From contig NZ_SLXP01000002.1 in NCBI RefSeq assembly GCF_004343075.1, positions 520,267 to 584,266 on the forward strand: a stretch of DNA of 64,000 bases. Reading direction: 5' to 3'. The notes below the pieces were generated by a model. It did not search any database. It saw nothing but the letters and a program-made list of their open reading frames with translations, and was not told the origin of the DNA. The translations under genes and the position numbers were made by a program. The stretch is from Rhodovulum marinum (GTDB taxonomy: Bacteria > Pseudomonadota > Alphaproteobacteria > Rhodobacterales > Rhodobacteraceae). Shown piece by piece: positions 35,951 through 46,345 of this stretch; within the stretch, counting starts at the first letter, position 1; every line of letters starts with the position of its first letter.

Positions 35951-36246
35951 TGGCCGTCTTCCTTGTGCTGGGTGGGGTTCTCGAGGTCGGCAAGTTGGGA
36001 AAGGATCAGCCGGACCAGGGTAATGTGGCGGCGGTGCAGATCGCCGCGTTCGATGAACTTCGTCAGAACCTCGTGGGACGCGGCATCCAGCCCGCCCTTG
36101 CTTTCGAGGTATTGACGCACGGTCGAGATGTCGCGCCGAAGGTCTGCAAGGAAGGCCTCCGTCCGTTCGATGCCCTCGCCCATTGCGAGAAGCTCTTCGT
36201 CCGAAACCATCACGGACAGCTTGCGGCGGTCGGGTTGGTCGGTCAT
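35947..36246 (-). CDS. Early prophage protein, unknown function
   Basis: 99 residues, soluble and helical, with SDEELLAMGEGIERTEAFLA and DISTVRQYLESKGGLDAA. No recognised domain. ATGA overlaps on both sides place it firmly in the early operon. Confidence 0.7.
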   Translation of the reverse strand: MTDQPDRRKLSVMVSDEELLAMGEGIERTEAFLADLRRDISTVRQYLESKGGLDAASHEVLTKFIERGDLHRRHITLVRLILSQLADLENPTQHKEDGQ

Positions 36247-36560
36247 TGTACGCGCCCCCCTTGCTGTCCGTTCTGGTCCGTGAACGTCCCGGCCATCGCC
36301 AGGGGTTGCAGGAGCACCGCCGCCGCCTTCGCGAGTGCGGCGTTGGCCTTCATGGCGTTCAGCCCTTCGCCCAGTTGCTTGCCCACCTCTTCAGGCGGAA
36401 TGTCATCGCGCATGAGCGTTTCGGCGAGGTGATCGGCCCCGGCTTCAATAATGGACGGGAACTCGGCCAGGGCGCGCCCGGCCTGGCGGGCAGCTTCGAC
36501 CTGCGATGCCTTCATGGGCACCCAGAGCAACACGTCGCGGTCTTCGGTAGTGTCGGTCAT
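36243..36560 (-). CDS. Early prophage protein, unknown function
   Basis: 105 residues from ATG 36560, which overlaps the muB stop; GTG 36563 is an alternative. WVPMKASQVEAARQAGRALA suggests an amphipathic helix, and the rest is helical and acidic. No family recognised. It is coupled to muB upstream and the next small gene downstream. Confidence 0.7.
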   Translation of the reverse strand: MTDTTEDRDVLLWVPMKASQVEAARQAGRALAEFPSIIEAGADHLAETLMRDDIPPEEVGKQLGEGLNAMKANAALAKAAAVLLQPLAMAGTFTDQNGQQGGRVQ

Positions 36561-37327
36561 CACTTCGTCCTCCTGGTGGTGAACTCGAGGTATTCAAGCG
36601 CGGCCAGGATGTCTTCGACGGTCGGAACTGCGGTCCTGCCCAGGTCGCGCGCTGTCGCGAAGATGTCCTCCACGTCGCCCAGCCCGCCATTGCGCCGCGC
36701 GACATTGGCCAGCTTACGGATGATGTCGTCGTCGTGCAGTCCGCGCGCCCGGCAATACAGGTCCACATCCGCTTCGCTGGCATGGCTGATGGTCACGCGC
36801 GGATGGGTGCGGCGCTTGAGCTGGGGCAGCTCGTTGATCGCCTTGTCGAGACGCAGATCGCCCACCAGCGCCAGGGCGAAGAACCCCTCCTCTGCCAATT
36901 GGCGCGCCCATTCCAGGGCGTCCCGGTCATCGGGGCCGCGCGGGTTCCGCTTGATCAGGTATTGCGCCTCGTCGATCACCAGGAAGCCATCCGGCCCGAT
37001 CCTGTCGGCGATGTCGGCCCGCGCGGCGGCCAGGTCGCGGCCGTTCGGGGGTTCGAGGCCCAGCAGATTGCAGAGGCCGCACGCGAGGTTCCAGACGCCG
37101 CCTTCGCCCGATTTCGCCGTGAACACCAGCGTTTCCGGCGCGTCCTGCTTGAGATGGAAGACGGTCGCGGTCTTGCCGACGCCGGAGGCCGCGGAAATCG
37201 CGACGATCTTCCCCTTCGCCCGGGCGCGGCGCAGCGCCAGGGTCATCGCCTGGGCGCTCCTGGTCTCGACAAAGCCCAGATGCACCGGCGGCGCCTCGGG
37301 CTTGATCACATGGACATTTGCTGTCAT
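36560..37327 (-). CDS. MuB-like transposition ATPase
   Basis: 255 residues of the AAA+ ATPase family: Walker A SGVGKTATVFHL and Walker B GFLVIDEAQYLIKRNPRG. In Mu-like phages MuB binds DNA, picks the target site and activates the transposase. The N-terminal HTH of Mu MuB is shortened here. It lies 72 bp downstream of the transposase gene. Confidence 0.9.
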   Translation of the reverse strand: MTANVHVIKPEAPPVHLGFVETRSAQAMTLALRRARAKGKIVAISAASGVGKTATVFHLKQDAPETLVFTAKSGEGGVWNLACGLCNLLGLEPPNGRDLAAARADIADRIGPDGFLVIDEAQYLIKRNPRGPDDRDALEWARQLAEEGFFALALVGDLRLDKAINELPQLKRRTHPRVTISHASEADVDLYCRARGLHDDDIIRKLANVARRNGGLGDVEDIFATARDLGRTAVPTVEDILAALEYLEFTTRRTK

Positions 37328-37399
37328 GGGTTTCTCCTGGTTGTGGGCTTTCGCCCGCTGCGTTCGGCCGGGACGGTGCGGCTACACCGCCCGGCCGCT

Positions 37400-39328
37400 T
37401 CATCTCGAAGCCAACTGGCTTTCCGTGGCCTCAATGAAGTTCCTCAATCGTTCCTCGGTCAGGTAAGACACCTCGGCGGCGCCCTCGCCGGGCTCAGCGG
37501 CCTTGAAGCCGCTATCGGTGTGAAGCTCGACAACCCCGGTTTCAGGCCGCCGGATCGCATCGGTCGCACCGATGGCGTCCAGCGCCGCTTCGCGCAGCTT
37601 GGCCACGTCCGCCTCGGGGTGCGCTGCACGGAACTTGCGGACAAGCTGGCGCACCCGCTGCTTTTCGGTGGCGGCGGCGCGGCGGCCTTCGGTGCTGCCG
37701 TGCCGGGTGGGCGCGACGGCCGGCAGCTCTTCGAGGAAGAGGCTCCCGCGCCGGGTCTCGTCCTCCCAATGGCACACCATCGCGGGGGCGTCGAAGTCCT
37801 TGGGGTTGAAGCCGACCAGAACCTTCTTGCCCACGTGACGCAGCATCTCGCGCTGCGTCGTGTGGTCGCCGAACAGCCCGCCGTCGAAGGCGATCCGGCC
37901 ATCTTCGCGCACCGTCTTGAGCTTCCAGGTCATGGCGAGGCGGCGGCGGTGGAAGTCGGCCAGAACACGCCTTCTATTACCTTTCAACAGCCGTTCGAAC
38001 GCCTCTGCGCGGCTCTCGCCCTTCAACAGCCCCTTCACCCGGTTGTCGGTCGCGGTGTTCAGGTCATGGATGGCTTCGGCCAGAACGGCTTCGAAGACTT
38101 CGAGCGGGACCGGCTCGCCATTGGGTGGGGTCGGATCGTTCGGCCCCGGCCGCTGCGCCCCGTGAAAGCGCGGGTCGTTGTCCACGTGGCGCAGATGCGA
38201 CCAGACGTTCTCCTGAAGGTTGCTGGTCTTCGCGCCGACGCCCTTGTTCCGAAGCTCGGCCCCGATGATCTTCAGCACACCGGGCACGGCCCAGTCCGGC
38301 TTGCGCGTCTGTTTCGTGCGGTAGGCCGGGGTCAGCCCGCCCGCGATCCTCTGGCTGTTGAACGCGCTGCCATTGTCGAAACCGACCTTCTGCGGGCGGC
38401 CATGCGTCTCGCACATGTGCAGGATCGCCGCCTCGGTCACATCGGAGTTCTCCGATTTGCCCACGGCCCAGCCCACGGTCTTGCGCGTGCGGCGATCCGC
38501 GAAGGCGACAACCCACGGGCAGCCGACCGTGCCATCCGGCCAACGCACTCGCACCTTGAATTCGCGCCCGTCGCCGTCCACCATGTCCATTGCGGCCATG
38601 CCCTCGGCCGTCTGCGGCAGGCGAAGCGTCAGGAGCGCGGTCGCCCGCTCTTCCCCCACCTCGGCCACGAGCCGCGCGATGGGGTCCATATCGTTCCAGC
38701 GCCGCCGGATCGTGTGATAGGGGGGCCAGGTCCAACCCTTGGCCGCGGCTTCCTTCGCGACCTGCTTATGGGCGTGCTTCAGCGGGAAGCCTGTCCCGTT
38801 CTTGCCCGACAGGTTCATGCGGTTGACCAGGGAGGCCCAGGCTTCCGGTGTCGGCTCGTCGCGCTCCCCGCCCTTCCAGGCAGGGGCCAGTGCGGGTGCC
38901 CAGTTCGCCGGCGCCACCCCGTCCGTCTTGTCCTTCCAGCCCTTGACCGTGTTCCGCGACGGGAAGCGGCCGAACTTGGCCTTCCCTTCCTTCTCGATCT
39001 CCGGCCAGGTCGCGCCCACCGCCTCCATCTTCGCCACGAACATCAGCTTCAGGGCATTGTCATGCGCCCGCTCGCGCACCGAAACCGGTGCACGCTCAAG
39101 CGCGACATGCGCCGCGTCATCGTGCTCGCCGGGGTCGAGATGATGCTCTTCGCACATCCGCCGACGCCATTCGTTCTGCACGTCCTCGGGAAGGTCCGCG
39201 AGTTCGAATTCGAACCTCTTACCAACTTGGCGAACAGGGACGCCCAACCGTTTCAGCATCTTGCGGACGCCCATCGGGGTTTTGGGACGGCCGGGAAGCC
39301 CTGTTATGTCGGCAATGCAAAGGCTCAT
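37400..39328 (-). CDS. MuA-like DDE transposase
   Basis: 642 residues. An N-terminal DNA-binding part (GLPGRPKTPMGVRKMLKRLG, winged-helix type) is followed by an integrase-fold core: D253 in VDGDGREF and D318 in GFDNGSAF are the first two catalytic acids. The third is less clear: ungapped comparison with Mu puts N370 where Glu is expected, with E373 in NLQENVW three residues on. The C-terminal mu-type domain follows, ending in a helical tail. ATG 39328 overlaps the stop of the small upstream gene. The protein would cut and join the TG...CA ends. Confidence 0.9.
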   Translation of the reverse strand: MSLCIADITGLPGRPKTPMGVRKMLKRLGVPVRQVGKRFEFELADLPEDVQNEWRRRMCEEHHLDPGEHDDAAHVALERAPVSVRERAHDNALKLMFVAKMEAVGATWPEIEKEGKAKFGRFPSRNTVKGWKDKTDGVAPANWAPALAPAWKGGERDEPTPEAWASLVNRMNLSGKNGTGFPLKHAHKQVAKEAAAKGWTWPPYHTIRRRWNDMDPIARLVAEVGEERATALLTLRLPQTAEGMAAMDMVDGDGREFKVRVRWPDGTVGCPWVVAFADRRTRKTVGWAVGKSENSDVTEAAILHMCETHGRPQKVGFDNGSAFNSQRIAGGLTPAYRTKQTRKPDWAVPGVLKIIGAELRNKGVGAKTSNLQENVWSHLRHVDNDPRFHGAQRPGPNDPTPPNGEPVPLEVFEAVLAEAIHDLNTATDNRVKGLLKGESRAEAFERLLKGNRRRVLADFHRRRLAMTWKLKTVREDGRIAFDGGLFGDHTTQREMLRHVGKKVLVGFNPKDFDAPAMVCHWEDETRRGSLFLEELPAVAPTRHGSTEGRRAAATEKQRVRQLVRKFRAAHPEADVAKLREAALDAIGATDAIRRPETGVVELHTDSGFKAAEPGEGAAEVSYLTEERLRNFIEATESQLASR

Positions 39329-39540
39329 CGACGGGTCCCGGCGGCTTCGTTTACACGATCCAGCAAGGCCCGCGCTTTCGGACCCTTCCAGTTCCCGAAG
39401 AAGGCATCCCGCACGTTCTGGATGCGCGTCCCGTTCTCTGAGCACCAAGCATTCAAGGTCGTGCCTTGAGCCACGAACGCGGCGCGAACACGCCTGTAAC
39501 GGGCTTTCTCGGCATCCTCTGGTATGTTAGAACCTGACAT
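39325..39540 (-). CDS. Small early prophage regulator (Ner-like position)
   Basis: 71 residues from ATG 39540: ARYRRVRAAFVAQGTTLNAW-CSENG followed by RIQNVRDAFFGNWKG, a helical DNA-binding-like protein. It takes the place of Ner in Mu, between the repressor and the transposase, but similarity to Ner itself is not clear. It is coupled to the transposase gene by an ATGA overlap. Confidence 0.62.
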   Translation of the reverse strand: MSGSNIPEDAEKARYRRVRAAFVAQGTTLNAWCSENGTRIQNVRDAFFGNWKGPKARALLDRVNEAAGTRR

Positions 39541-39605
39541 AGGAACGTAGTCCAAACGAAATCGTCTCCTATAGGGGACATTATGCATCCTTTAGGAAGT
39601 TGTCA
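39541..39605. promoter_or_regulatory. Divergent early/repressor control region of the prophage
   Basis: These 65 bp separate the repressor (+) from the early operon (-) and are AT-richer than the surroundings. The repressor start at 39606 is supported by AGGAAG 7 bases upstream. Operators are expected here, but no clear palindrome is seen. Confidence 0.5.
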
Positions 39606-40118
39606 ATGACTGACACTGACGAGCCCGATGTTCTTGTGGGACGCTTGGCACATCTGGCCTTCACGCGCGGGCTGAGTATTAGGGAAATGGCCGAGCGGTG
39701 CGGCATCCCGAAGAGCTCTATGGAAGGCTACATGCGGGTGAAAGGCGCGAAGCGGCCCGGTGTTGATGCGCTCATCGCAATCGCCAATGGGATGGATGTT
39801 TCCATCGACTGGCTCGTAGGGAGGTCGGCCGACAGCTTTTCGCCCACGCTGAGCCAGCGCGACTATGCCCTTCAGTGCTTCCGTGTCGTCGAAAGTCTGC
39901 TTGCATGGTTGTGGGCGCAGCAGTCGAAGAGCGAGAGCCCAATCCTAACCGGTGAGCGCATCGCTGGTCTTTCGCGTTCTGAGATAGCCGCGAACGCCAT
40001 GGCGGCCTTCATGGAGGGCATGAGGGAGTTCGCGTCAAACGAGCGCGATGCACCAAATCGGAGCGACTTCCAAAAGCTTATCGAGCAGTCTCTCGCCAAA
40101 TCGGAAACCGGAAAGTGA
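39606..40118 (+). CDS. XRE-family repressor of the Mu-like prophage
   Basis: 170 residues. An N-terminal helix-turn-helix of the Cro/CI type, GLSIREMAERCGIPKSSMEG, is followed by VDALIAIANGMDVSIDWLVG. The C-terminal half is helical with no peptidase motif, so it is not a LexA-like self-cleaving repressor. It is the only gene of the element on this strand and faces the early operon, as expected for the lysogeny repressor. ATG 39606 is chosen because AGGAAG precedes it. The codon use is less GC-biased than in the nif genes. Confidence 0.85.
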   Translation: MTDTDEPDVLVGRLAHLAFTRGLSIREMAERCGIPKSSMEGYMRVKGAKRPGVDALIAIANGMDVSIDWLVGRSADSFSPTLSQRDYALQCFRVVESLLAWLWAQQSKSESPILTGERIAGLSRSEIAANAMAAFMEGMREFASNERDAPNRSDFQKLIEQSLAKSETGK

Positions 40119-40217
40119 CTAGTTTCCGAGTGGGGAGCGCCGCCTCTGATTTCATTGGGTTTTTCCTGACCACCAGCCGCGGCAACGCCCCGTTCGGCTT
40201 CTGAAAAGCCCCGAAAC

Positions 40218-40299
40218 TGTCAAAACCCCTGCAACTCGGCACCCCCTAACCCTTTGTTTTTAAAGTGCTCTAAAATCCGAGGGTGTCAAAACCTCCTGT
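40218..40299 (-). repeat. Transposase end-binding repeats, right side
   Basis: Two inverted copies of the left-end unit: TGTCAAAACCCCTG at 40218-40231 and GTGTCAAAACCTCCTGT at 40283-40299, the second ending 9 bp from the CA terminus. The spacing is wider than at the other end, an asymmetry also seen in Mu. Confidence 0.65.
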
Positions 40300-40308
40300 C
40301 GCCGCTCA

Positions 40309-40313
40309 TTGGC
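40309..40313. repeat. 5-bp target-site duplication, right copy
   Basis: TTGGC adjoins the CA end of the Mu-like element and matches 31030-31034. Confidence 0.8.
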
Positions 40314-40315
40314 TT

Positions 40316-40421
40316 CGCCAAGCCGACCCGCGCGGGGGGCGCTGCCCCCCGCAGCCCCCCGGGATATTTCCAGCCAGAAGAAGCCCCCGCCCCTTCTTCT
40401 GGCTGGAAATATCCCGGGGGG
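40316..40421. terminator. Terminator palindromes downstream of nifK
   Basis: A perfect 29-bp inverted repeat, 40355-40383 with 40393-40421, has arms identical to those at 7380-7446 but a different 9-nt loop. A GC hairpin lies just to the left, then half of a further hairpin (GCCAAGCCG, 40316-40324), whose other half is at 31026-31034 across the prophage. It lies about 200 bp after the nifK stop. Confidence 0.7.
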
Positions 40422-40616
40422 GAAGTCCGAAGGACGGGGGGGGCAGCGCCCCCCCCTGCCCCGCCGCGGCCCGTGCGACATGGGGTGTTCGACCCGGAAC
40501 GCCGAGGCGCGGCCAGCGGAAGAAGCCGGCCGCGCCTCGTGCAGCCCCGCAAGCGGGACTGGAGCGGATGCCCCGGCGCGGGGACAGGACAGACAGGGAT
40601 GCGCCGGGGCCGCCGC

Positions 40617-42155
40617 TTAGCGGGTGAGATCGAAGGAAATGTCGGTCTCGCCCAGGGTGCCCGTGTCGGTGTCGAGCTTGTCGAGCACGGTATCGAGGAT
40701 CTTCACCAGCACGTTCAGGCCGCCCTGGTAGCCCCAGGTGGGGAAGCGGTGGTGGTGGTGGCGGTCGAAGATCGGGAAGGTCAGCCGGATCAGCGGGATA
40801 CCCAGGTCGCGTTCCAGGTACTTGCCGTAGCTGTTGCCGATCAAGAGGTCCGTGGGCTCGGTCGCGAGGATCGAGCGCAGGTGCCACAGGTCCTTGCCGG
40901 CCCAGACCTGGCAGCCCTTGCCGAAGGGCGAGGAGGCCAGCAGCGCCTCCATCTGCTCCTTCCATTCCTTGCTGCCGTTGGTGGCGAGGCAGTGGGTGGG
41001 TTCGCCGCCGGTTTCCATGACGAAGCGGGCCATCGCGTAGACGAAGTCCGGGTCGCCGTAGATCGCGTAGGTCTTGCCGTGCAGGTAAGCCTGGCTGTCG
41101 GCCATCGCGTCGACCAGGCGGCCGCGTTCCAGCGTCAGGCTGTCGGGGATGGCCTTGCCGGACAATTCGCTGATCTTCACCAGGAAGTCGTCGGTGCCGC
41201 CCACGCCCATCGGGTAGTGGAAGGCGGCGGTCTGCTGGCCGACCTTTTCGCACAGTTCCAGCGTCTTCCTGGTGCAGTATTCCTGCATCGAGACGGTGGC
41301 CTTGGCGTTCACGGCCTTTTTCGCGGCGTCCAGCCTGGTGCCGCCGTCATACATGCGGAACTGGCCGTCCGAGGGCGTGTCGTAGACATCGGACACGTCC
41401 GACAGGACGGTGTAGCTGACGCCCATCGCGTCCAGCATCCGGTTCAGTTCGCGGATGTTGCCGACCGCGTAGCCGTCGAAGCCGGGGATGATGTTGATCG
41501 ACTGGTTTTCCTTGCGCTTCGCGTCCTTCCAGAAATGGCCCAGGATGCCTTTCTGCATGTTGTCGTAGCCGTCCACGTGGCTGCCGACGAAGGCGGGCGT
41601 GTGGGCGAAGGGCACGTCGAAATCGGCGGGCACCGATTCCTTGTCCTTCGCCTGGAGGATGAAGGAGTTGAGGTCGTCGCCGATCACCTCGGCCATGCAG
41701 GTGGTCGAGACCGCGATCATCTTGGGTTCATAAAGCGCGTAGGTGTTGGCCAGGCCATCGACCATGTTCACCAGCCCGCCGAACACCGCCGCATCCTCGG
41801 TCATCGACGACGACACCGCCGAGGCCGGTTCCTTGAAGTGGCGGCTGAGGTGCGAGCGGTAATAGGCGACGCAGCCCTGCGAGCCGTGCACGAAGCTCAT
41901 CGTGCCCTCGTAGCCGGCGGCGGCGAAGACCGCGCCCAGCGGCTGGCAGGCCTTGGCGGGGTTGACCACCAGGGCCTCGCGGGCGAGGTTCTTTTCGCGG
42001 TAGTCCCAGGACTTGGTCCAGTCGAGGATTTCCGTCACCTGCGGCGCGGGGGTCGCATTTTCGTACTTCGCCCGCTTGTTCTCAAGCATCTGCTTGTATT
42101 CGGGCTCGTGGAACAGCTTGGTGTGGTCCAGCACCTTGTCTGCCGATTGGGGCAT
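40617..42155 (-). CDS. nifK: Nitrogenase MoFe protein beta chain NifK
   Basis: 512 residues. P-cluster cysteines lie in [28 protein letters not shown] and [13 protein letters not shown], and the conserved Ser region follows the family pattern. It pairs with NifD to form the catalytic MoFe protein. It is the third gene of nifHDK, 96 bp after nifD. Downstream about 200 bp hold terminator palindromes and then the Mu-like element instead of nifE. Confidence 0.98.
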   Translation of the reverse strand: MPQSADKVLDHTKLFHEPEYKQMLENKRAKYENATPAPQVTEILDWTKSWDYREKNLAREALVVNPAKACQPLGAVFAAAGYEGTMSFVHGSQGCVAYYRSHLSRHFKEPASAVSSSMTEDAAVFGGLVNMVDGLANTYALYEPKMIAVSTTCMAEVIGDDLNSFILQAKDKESVPADFDVPFAHTPAFVGSHVDGYDNMQKGILGHFWKDAKRKENQSINIIPGFDGYAVGNIRELNRMLDAMGVSYTVLSDVSDVYDTPSDGQFRMYDGGTRLDAAKKAVNAKATVSMQEYCTRKTLELCEKVGQQTAAFHYPMGVGGTDDFLVKISELSGKAIPDSLTLERGRLVDAMADSQAYLHGKTYAIYGDPDFVYAMARFVMETGGEPTHCLATNGSKEWKEQMEALLASSPFGKGCQVWAGKDLWHLRSILATEPTDLLIGNSYGKYLERDLGIPLIRLTFPIFDRHHHHRFPTWGYQGGLNVLVKILDTVLDKLDTDTGTLGETDISFDLTR

Positions 42156-42251
42156 CTTTCACATCCTTCTTCGGGCCCGTCCGCATTCCGGGACGCCGGC
42201 CGAAAGGGTTGAGGGGAAGGCAGGGGCCGCGCGGCCCCCGCCCGGGGCCGG

Positions 42252-43721
42252 TCAGGCCGATTTCTTCCAGGGCGCGTCGAACAGACCCCAGACCGGGTTG
42301 TTGATCGCCAGATCCATGTCGCGGGCGAAGATCGCGAAACCGTCATAGCCGTGATAGGGGCCGGAATAGTCCCAGCTGTGCATCTGGCGGAACGGGATGC
42401 CCATCTTCTGCGTCGGGTACTTTTCCTTGATGCCGGAGCCGACCAGGTCGGGGCGGATCTTCTCGATGAACTTCTCGAGCTCGTAGCCCGTCACGTCATC
42501 GTAGATCAGCGTGCCTTCCTTGACGTATTCGCCGGTGCGCTTGTAGTCGTCGCCATGGGCGAACTCGTAGCCGGTGCCCGCGATCTCCATGCCGAGATCG
42601 TGGTAGGCGGTGACGACGTGACGGGGACGCAGGCCGCCGACATAGAGCATCACCTTCTTGCCTTCGAGGCGCGGCTTGTATTTCGCCAGCACCTCGTCGA
42701 CCAGCGGCTGGTACTTGGCGATGACCTCTTCGGCCTTGTCCTGGATGGTCTTGTCGAACTTGGCGGCGATGGCGCGCAGGGAGGCGGCGATCTGGCTGGG
42801 TCCGAAGAAGTTGTATTCCATCCACGGCACGCCGTGGTTCTCTTCCATGTGGCGGCAGATGTAGTTCATCGACCGGTAGCAGTGGATGAGGTTCAGCTTG
42901 GCCTTGGGGGCGTTCTCCATCTCGGCCAGCGTCGCATCGCCCGACCAGGAGCCGACCACGTTCAGGCCGATCTCTTCCAGCAGGATGCGCGACGACCAGG
43001 CGTCGCCGCCGATATTGTAGTCGCCGATGATGTTGACGTCGTAATCGGTCGCCTCGTATTCCGACCCCTCGCCGTCCAGCACCCAGTCACGGATGCAGTC
43101 GTTGGCGATGTGGTGGCCCAGCGATTGCGACACGCCGCGGAAGCCTTCGCAGCGGACCGGCACGATGGTCTTGCCGATGTCCTTCTTCTTCTTCTTGGCG
43201 ACCGCCTCGATGTCGTCGCCGATCAGGCCGATCGGGCATTCCGACTGCACCGAGATCGCCTTGGACAGCGGGAACAGCTCGTTGATCTCGTCGATCGTCT
43301 TCTCGAGCTTCTTGTCGCCGCCGAACACGATGTCCTTTTCCTGGAAATCGGTCGTGAACTGGAAGGTCACGAAGCTGTCGACGCCGGTGGTGCCGGTGTA
43401 GTAGTTGCGCCGCTGCGACCAGGAATAATGGCCGCAGCCGACCGGGCCGTGGCTGATATGGACCATGTCCTTGACCGGGCCCCAGACCACGCCCTTGGAC
43501 CCCGCATAGGCGCAGCCGCGGATCGTCATCACGCCGGGGACCGACTTGACGTTGGATTTCACCGTGTCGCATTTCGACACGATCTCGGTTTCGCCGTCTT
43601 CCACGGGACCCGCGGTCGACAGGTGCTTGGCGCGCCGTTTCTGCGCCTTTTTCGGATAGGCCGCGAGAACCTCTTCAATGAGGCTCGTGTGGTCCGCGCC
43701 GTCTTCCAGATCTTTCGCCAT
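42252..43721 (-). CDS. nifD: Nitrogenase MoFe protein alpha chain NifD
   Basis: 489 residues. P-cluster ligands are C70, C96 and C162 ([29 protein letters not shown]). The FeMo-cofactor is held by C281 ([11 protein letters not shown]) and H448 ([13 protein letters not shown]), and Q/H residues near VRCEGFRG match the Mo-type enzyme, so this is the molybdenum rather than vanadium or iron-only nitrogenase. ATG 43721 is taken; the frame upstream overlaps nifH. Confidence 0.98.
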   Translation of the reverse strand: MAKDLEDGADHTSLIEEVLAAYPKKAQKRRAKHLSTAGPVEDGETEIVSKCDTVKSNVKSVPGVMTIRGCAYAGSKGVVWGPVKDMVHISHGPVGCGHYSWSQRRNYYTGTTGVDSFVTFQFTTDFQEKDIVFGGDKKLEKTIDEINELFPLSKAISVQSECPIGLIGDDIEAVAKKKKKDIGKTIVPVRCEGFRGVSQSLGHHIANDCIRDWVLDGEGSEYEATDYDVNIIGDYNIGGDAWSSRILLEEIGLNVVGSWSGDATLAEMENAPKAKLNLIHCYRSMNYICRHMEENHGVPWMEYNFFGPSQIAASLRAIAAKFDKTIQDKAEEVIAKYQPLVDEVLAKYKPRLEGKKVMLYVGGLRPRHVVTAYHDLGMEIAGTGYEFAHGDDYKRTGEYVKEGTLIYDDVTGYELEKFIEKIRPDLVGSGIKEKYPTQKMGIPFRQMHSWDYSGPYHGYDGFAIFARDMDLAINNPVWGLFDAPWKKSA

Positions 43722-43785
43722 CTCGGAGACTCCTTGTTCAGGGCGGGCCGGCGGCGAGGCGCCGGCCCAGGGATAAGGCGCAGAC

Positions 43786-45024
<1,239 letters not shown>

Positions 45025-45858
45025 TCAGGCGGGGGCGGCGATGGCGCCGGTGACCGCGGAAAGCGGCAGGTCCAGCCGTTCGATGCCCAGCTCTTCGAGG
45101 AATTTCTCCTCCATCCGCGTCAATTCCCCCTCGATCAGCGCGACATGGCCCTGGCCGGACCGCTTGGCGATCTGGCGGGCGAAGATGCGCAGCATCTGGT
45201 CGTCGAAGCGGCAGCCGAGGAACAGGAAGGGCCGGCCGGTGCGGCGGGCCTGCACCTCGTCGGGGATCGGGCTCTGGATGTCGATTTCCGTCAGGACCTC
45301 GACATAGTCGCTGTCCGACAGCAGGAAGGAATGGCCGGGCCGGATCACCCCGTGGGGTTTGTAGATCAGCGTTTGCCAGGCCGGGTCGGGCGCCTCGCCC
45401 AGGAGCGCGCCGGTAGCGTCATAGGCCCGGGTCCAGACATCGTGCCTTTCGCCATTGCGGCTGACGCCCTGGACCCAGCCCCAGCCTTCCATGCCCTCGG
45501 CCATGGCGGCGTCCAGGATCTGGCTGTCATACCAGGCGTCCACGATCATCGGCGGGCGCACCCGCGCCAGCCAGCGGTGCAGCGGGCCCGGGTCGGGGCG
45601 CTCGGCGAAGGCCTCTTGCACGATGGCCTCCAGCGTCTTGCGCAGGCGGCGGCTTTCGACGAACTGGGCCACCGACCACATGTTGCCGCTGGCGCGTTTC
45701 GGGGCGCGCACCTTTGCCTCGATCGCGGCGCAAAGCGCGGCCGGAGAGGCCGGTTGCCCGCCCCCCGACAGCGCCGCGACGCCCGCGCCCAGATAGGGCA
45801 CGCGGCCGCCCTGGGCGACCTCGTCCAGAAGCCCGGCCAGACGGCTTTCGGCGCCCAT
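45025..45858 (-). CDS. SIR2-like domain protein of nif operons
   Basis: 277 residues. The N-terminal GGRVPYLGAGVAAL is the nucleotide-binding start of SIR2-type folds, followed by PASPAALCAAIEAKV and, later, the conserved PHG (LIYKPHGVIRPG) and FLFLGCRFDDQMLRIF. No zinc-binding cysteine set of classical sirtuins is present, so it belongs to the SIR2-like NAD-binding group. Proteins of this type sit at the end of nif operons in several diazotrophs with unknown function. It starts 5 bp after nifT and is the last gene of the nifB operon. Confidence 0.8.
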   Translation of the reverse strand: MGAESRLAGLLDEVAQGGRVPYLGAGVAALSGGGQPASPAALCAAIEAKVRAPKRASGNMWSVAQFVESRRLRKTLEAIVQEAFAERPDPGPLHRWLARVRPPMIVDAWYDSQILDAAMAEGMEGWGWVQGVSRNGERHDVWTRAYDATGALLGEAPDPAWQTLIYKPHGVIRPGHSFLLSDSDYVEVLTEIDIQSPIPDEVQARRTGRPFLFLGCRFDDQMLRIFARQIAKRSGQGHVALIEGELTRMEEKFLEELGIERLDLPLSAVTGAIAAPA

Positions 45859-45863
45859 CGCCC

Positions 45864-46070
45864 CTACTCCACCGACAGGCGGCGGGCGTCCACCGTGATC
45901 GGCAGTTTCGGCGCGTCGAGATCGGGCATCTCGAAGGTCCAGCCGTTGGACAGCTTGGCCCAGCCGCCCCAGATGCCGGGCTTTTCGGATTCCACCACGA
46001 TTTCCTCGAGGTCCTTCTTGGGCACGTAGACTTCCATGCCCTTGGGGGTTTCGCGAACGGTGATCTTCAT
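45864..46070 (-). CDS. nifT: NifT (FixU)
   Basis: 68 residues. The family pattern MKITVRE, YVPKKDLEEIVV, and WGGWAKLSNGWTFEMP is clear. NifT is conserved in Mo-nitrogenase clusters, but mutants have little phenotype and the role is unknown. It overlaps nifZ by 4 bp. Confidence 0.93.
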   Translation of the reverse strand: MKITVRETPKGMEVYVPKKDLEEIVVESEKPGIWGGWAKLSNGWTFEMPDLDAPKLPITVDARRLSVE

Positions 46071-46345
46071 TGGGCTGTCTCCTTGTCGAGGCTGACGAGT
46101 TCGTCGCGGCGCATGCCGACGATGGACCGGCTGTCCACGAATTCGACGGCGTAGATGTAGAACTGGTTCAGGAAGGTGCCGATGTCGCGCACGTAGCCGA
46201 CCTCGCCCTTGGACACGACGCGGTCGCCCACGTCGCTGCCGGCCACGGTGCCGTCGTTGCGGATATGTTTGCGGGCGCGCACCTTTTCGCCGGGTTCGAA
46301 GGCGGGCGGGCCGTAGATCTCGATTTCGCGGTCATCGGTCGACAT
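46067..46345 (-). CDS. nifZ: NifZ
   Basis: 92 residues: EIEIYGPPAFEPGEKVRARK, then GDRVVSKGEVGYVRDIGTFL and YIYAVEFVDSR. NifZ helps form the second P-cluster of the MoFe protein. This is the short form of the protein (some reach 150 residues). It overlaps both nifT (4 bp) and the LRV gene (14 bp). Confidence 0.93.
   Translation of the reverse strand: MSTDDREIEIYGPPAFEPGEKVRARKHIRNDGTVAGSDVGDRVVSKGEVGYVRDIGTFLNQFYIYAVEFVDSRSIVGMRRDELVSLDKETAQ

Larger units (their letters stand above)
31035..40308. mobile_element. Short Mu-like transposable prophage, 9,274 bp, between nifK and nifE
   Basis: The element begins TGTGTAG and ends GCTCA, so it has TG...CA termini, and it is bounded by the 5-bp repeat TTGGC. 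Removing it and one repeat restores a hairpin (CGCCTTGGC-TTC-GCCAAGCCG) of the same kind as at 1573 and 7330, which independently supports both borders. Contents, read from the right: repressor (+), small regulator, MuA-type transposase, MuB ATPase, three small genes, GemA, capsid gpT, tape measure and two HTH-type proteins (all -). Lysis, terminase, portal, head-maturation and most tail genes are missing, against about 37-40 kb for complete relatives, so it cannot form particles alone. Transposition may still be possible. Confidence 0.85.

Noticed and set aside
31035..40308. Gene transfer agent or contractile-tail island
   Set aside because: The MuA/MuB pair, TG...CA ends and target duplication identify a transposable phage derivative; no sheath, baseplate or GTA gene set is present.
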